Below, one piece after another: positions 61,985 through 64,000 of a stretch of DNA of 64,000 bases. The DNA lies in the NCBI GenBank assembly GCA_937996625.1, contig CALKVA010000008.1:1-64000 (forward strand), given 5' to 3'. The notes under the pieces were generated by a model that worked only from the letters and a program-made list of their open reading frames with translations, searched no databases and had not been told where the DNA came from. The position numbers and the translations under genes are program-made. Source of the DNA: UBA5951 sp009936885 (lineage in GTDB: Bacteria; Pseudomonadota; Alphaproteobacteria; Puniceispirillales; Puniceispirillaceae). Numbering within the stretch: the first letter of the stretch is position 1; every line of letters begins with the position of its first letter.

Positions 61985-62842
61985 TTAGGCTTTTTTCATA
62001 TTATCATCATTTTTCAGGCCTGATAGGTATTCTTTTACTTCTTCAGCATTACGTTGTCTAAATTTCTGGAAGTCAGGTTTACGCTTTTCAAGGAATGCAT
62101 GCATACCTTCAAGAGACTCCTCGGAGCCCCAAACATGTGCTAGCAGCTCCATACCATGCTGCCAAGATGCATATAATTCATCTGATTCGGCATTTAACGA
62201 TTTTTTAGTCTGACGCAATGTCTGACCGCTATGAGTGTTAATTTTTTTAACCCATTCGAGCGTTTCTTCATATAATTTATCCTGCGGGACACATTTATTA
62301 ATAAGCCCAACCTTTACAGCTTCTTCTGCTTTAAATGATCTGGCTAAAAATATCATCTCACGTGCAAGACGCTCCCCAACGATGCGCGGCAAATATTGGG
62401 TTGCTCCGACGGTTGGGCATGCGCCAACACGTGCACCAGTTTGCCCAAGTACCGCGTTTTCAGATGCAATAACAAGGTCACACCAAAGCGCTAGCTCATG
62501 ACCGCCGCCCATGCACCAGCCATTTACCATAGCAATTACTGGAACAGTAACACCACGGATTGCCATTGCAAGACCAAGCATACGGTCATTCCAATGAGCC
62601 GCATTTACCCAGTTAAGTCGCTTCATTGCATAGAAATCACCACCCGCAGAGAATGCCTGGTCCCCAGCACCAGTAATTACAATACAAGAAATAGAGGGGT
62701 CGTTTCTGGTATCGAGAACCGCTTCACGCAATTCGTCCAGTGTTTGTTCACGAAATGCATTTCTAACCTCTGGTCTGTTTATTGTGATCCAGGCTGCACT
62801 CTCTTTTACCTCTACAAGAATTTCATTATAATCAGTTTTCAT
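61985..62842 (-). CDS. Enoyl-CoA hydratase/isomerase family, MenB-like
   Basis: Crotonase-fold enzyme of about 285 residues. The oxyanion-hole segments are AFSAGGDFYAM and NGWCMGGGHELALWCD; the following GQTGARVGACPTVGATQYLPRIVG resembles the 1,4-dihydroxynaphthoyl-CoA synthase or ring-opening CoA-hydratase group more than simple short-chain enoyl-CoA hydratases. ATG 62842 is chosen over the TTG at 62881 because the MKTDYNEILVEVKE start matches the fold; it overlaps the upstream epimerase gene by 11 bases. It may act on a cyclic or branched CoA ester. No other men genes are present, so MenB itself is unlikely. Confidence 0.85.
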   Translation of the reverse strand: MKTDYNEILVEVKESAAWITINRPEVRNAFREQTLDELREAVLDTRNDPSISCIVITGAGDQAFSAGGDFYAMKRLNWVNAAHWNDRMLGLAMAIRGVTVPVIAMVNGWCMGGGHELALWCDLVIASENAVLGQTGARVGACPTVGATQYLPRIVGERLAREMIFLARSFKAEEAVKVGLINKCVPQDKLYEETLEWVKKINTHSGQTLRQTKKSLNAESDELYASWQHGMELLAHVWGSEESLEGMHAFLEKRKPDFQKFRQRNAEEVKEYLSGLKNDDNMKKA

Positions 62843-63272
62843 TTGTAGTACCTTTTCCTTTTTTACTTTCAACGATTTCAACTAAAATATTACCGGTATC
62901 TGACGGGTGTAAAAAAAACATCTTTTGACCATGGTGACCGACTACCGGCTTGCCAAGCGCCTTCATTTGATTGTTTTTAACGGATTTAGCTGAAGCTTCT
63001 GCATCTGATGTAGCTGCACAGAAATGATGCATAGCTCCTTTTGGATTACGTTCCAAAAATTTTGCAATTGGGCTTTGTTCATTTAAAGGCTCAATAAGTT
63101 CGATTTTTATATTCACAAAATGAACATAAGCCATCCTTATTCCCTGCTCTGGGATGATTTTTGGAGGCGTTATTTCAGCTCCAAACATATTCGAATAGTG
63201 TTCTAAAACTGGTTCTATTTTTGGAACCGCAATAGCGATATGATCAAGAACGTTTATTCCAATTTTTTCCAA
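62832..63272 (-). CDS. mce: Methylmalonyl-CoA epimerase-like VOC protein
   Basis: Vicinal-oxygen-chelate protein of 146 residues matching methylmalonyl-CoA epimerase (EC 5.1.99.1), which interconverts the 2R and 2S forms on the propionate to succinate route. Metal ligands are visible as H11 in LDHIAIAV, the Gln/Glu region EQGIRMAYV, His in AMHHFCAA and Glu in ILVEIVE. No mutase is nearby. It overlaps the enoyl-CoA hydratase gene, so they are co-translated; an alternative is epimerisation of a different CoA ester made in this cluster. Confidence 0.82.
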   Translation of the reverse strand: MEKIGINVLDHIAIAVPKIEPVLEHYSNMFGAEITPPKIIPEQGIRMAYVHFVNIKIELIEPLNEQSPIAKFLERNPKGAMHHFCAATSDAEASAKSVKNNQMKALGKPVVGHHGQKMFFLHPSDTGNILVEIVESKKGKGTTNEN

Positions 63273-63333
63273 TTTTTCCCCCGACCGAAGTCCTGTTTAT
63301 TGAAAATATCGATAATTTTACAATTTGCAAGTA

Positions 63334-64000
63334 TTATGAATTGAAAATCAATGCAATACCAAGAGAAAATAATATTGTGTATGTAATGTACCTAAAATAG
63401 GCTTCAGACACTTTATCAAACAAAAAAATACCTGCCCTTAACCCGACTGATAGAGGGATAGAAAGCACGAGCCCAATTACAAGGAATTTAGAGTCAAAAC
63501 CTTGCACAAAAATGAAATAAGCAAAAAACGATAATATCGTGCATATTATAACGAGCTGTATATTACTTTGAATGATATTTTTTTCAACTGGAGACGAAAA
63601 AAAATAAATTCCGGTAAAAGGGCCTGTAGGAACACCAAAAAAGCCCGAGAACAGGCCTGTTACCCACCCGAATCCAAGAGATATAAGTCTTGTTTGAGGC
63701 CCATTGTATCGCCAGCCGGAGAAGAGAATTAATGTCCCGACAATTATAAAAATTCCCATGTAAAAAGTAATTTGTGATATTTCATTCTTGAAAAGAAAAT
63801 TTAAACCCATAAAGGCGCCAACGCAAAGCCCTGCGCTATAAAAAAGAGTTATTTTTTTTTGTGAATATTTCACAGCTCTTCTCACAGTAAACATAACACC
63901 CACCAAACCCGACAAGATAATAATATTCATTCCAGCAATAGGGCCAAGAAGAAGAGTGTAACAAGGCAACATAAATAATGAACCTGCAAAACCAGTAAAC
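63334..64000 (-). CDS. TauE/SafE-family membrane exporter (5' end outside window)
   Basis: Second TauE/SafE-type exporter of the window, cut by the right edge: the frame stays open past the ATG at 63972 to the window end (GFAGSLFMLPCYTLLLG), so the true start lies beyond 64000. About seven helices remain, with GFFGVPTGPFTGIYF as the second glycine-rich repeat. Being upstream of CoA-ester enzymes it may export a sulfonate or organic-acid by-product. Role is inference. The codon choice is AT-rich like its neighbours. Confidence 0.8.
   Translation of the reverse strand, partial: FTGFAGSLFMLPCYTLLLGPIAGMNIIILSGLVGVMFTVRRAVKYSQKKITLFYSAGLCVGAFMGLNFLFKNEISQITFYMGIFIIVGTLILFSGWRYNGPQTRLISLGFGWVTGLFSGFFGVPTGPFTGIYFFSSPVEKNIIQSNIQLVIICTILSFFAYFIFVQGFDSKFLVIGLVLSIPLSVGLRAGIFLFDKVSEAYFRYITYTILFSLGIALIFNS

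Noticed and set aside
1..64000. CRISPR arrays, tRNA or rRNA genes, insertion sequences and prophage genes
   Set aside because: No regularly spaced repeat array, tRNA-like cloverleaf, transposase or phage structural gene was recognised; short tRNA-like stretches could be missed by eye.

Overview
The window is 64 kb of AT-rich, gene-dense bacterial DNA with no rRNA, tRNA, CRISPR, prophage or insertion sequence that I could see. Gene content points to an alphaproteobacterium, probably free-living and marine: a ChrR/RpoE-type sigma pair, a GapR-like (DUF2312) protein, a DUF1244 protein, an IalB-family periplasmic protein, a tandem cold-shock-domain gene (broken here), and the hemC-hemD-mitofilin-like-hemY block divergent from tsaD-gpsA. 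AcuI-type acrylyl-CoA reductase, formate-THF ligase and many uptake systems would suit a SAR116-like lineage, but that placement is inference. Layout: 0-20 kb is mixed housekeeping: an exporter cut by the left edge, a glycosyltransferase, Lrp regulator, two rRNA-methyltransferase-like genes, formate-THF ligase divergent from a GlxA/AraC regulator, SufE, a GT39 transferase, MntR, DUF1244, GapR, PyrF, a decayed double cold-shock gene, an MFS carrier, thioredoxin reductase, an M23 peptidase-like protein, fructose-bisphosphate aldolase with fructose-1,6-bisphosphatase, a BAX-inhibitor-like membrane protein and RlmN. 20-31 kb holds IalB, the RpoE/ChrR pair, ArgG, SodB, gamma carbonic anhydrase, a TauE/SafE exporter, dehydrogenases, Hpt, AcuI, a rhodanese, a TPR protein and pyruvate kinase. 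31-37 kb is a complete branched-chain amino-acid ABC operon (binding protein, two ATPases, two permeases) with a terminator-like hairpin after the binding-protein gene. 37-44 kb is haem biosynthesis and tsaD-gpsA. 44-47 kb is a lipid-sugar module (LAB_N protein, GT2 and ArnT-like GT39). 47-49 kb is a leucyl aminopeptidase. 49-64 kb is an accessory-looking catabolic region. Three oxidoreductases run forward (Gfo/Idh/MocA, zinc alcohol dehydrogenase, 3-hydroxyisobutyrate-dehydrogenase-like). They face a long reverse-strand run of TauE-like exporter (cut by the right edge), methylmalonyl-CoA epimerase-like protein, enoyl-CoA hydratase, CaiB-type CoA transferase, enolase-superfamily enzyme, a complete peptide-type ABC importer, another 3-hydroxyisobutyrate-dehydrogenase-like enzyme and a tandem cyclic-nucleotide-binding-like protein. 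Together they look like uptake, CoA activation and oxidation of an acid or peptide-like substrate that I cannot name. Points of most interest: a ChrR homologue that keeps its cupin metal ligands but has lost three of the four zinc ligands of its anti-sigma domain; a tandem cold-shock gene with three frame breaks; repeated GATAGG elements between fhs and a GlxA-type regulator; hairpins after the binding-protein genes of both ABC operons; and the uncharacterised catabolic cluster at the right end.
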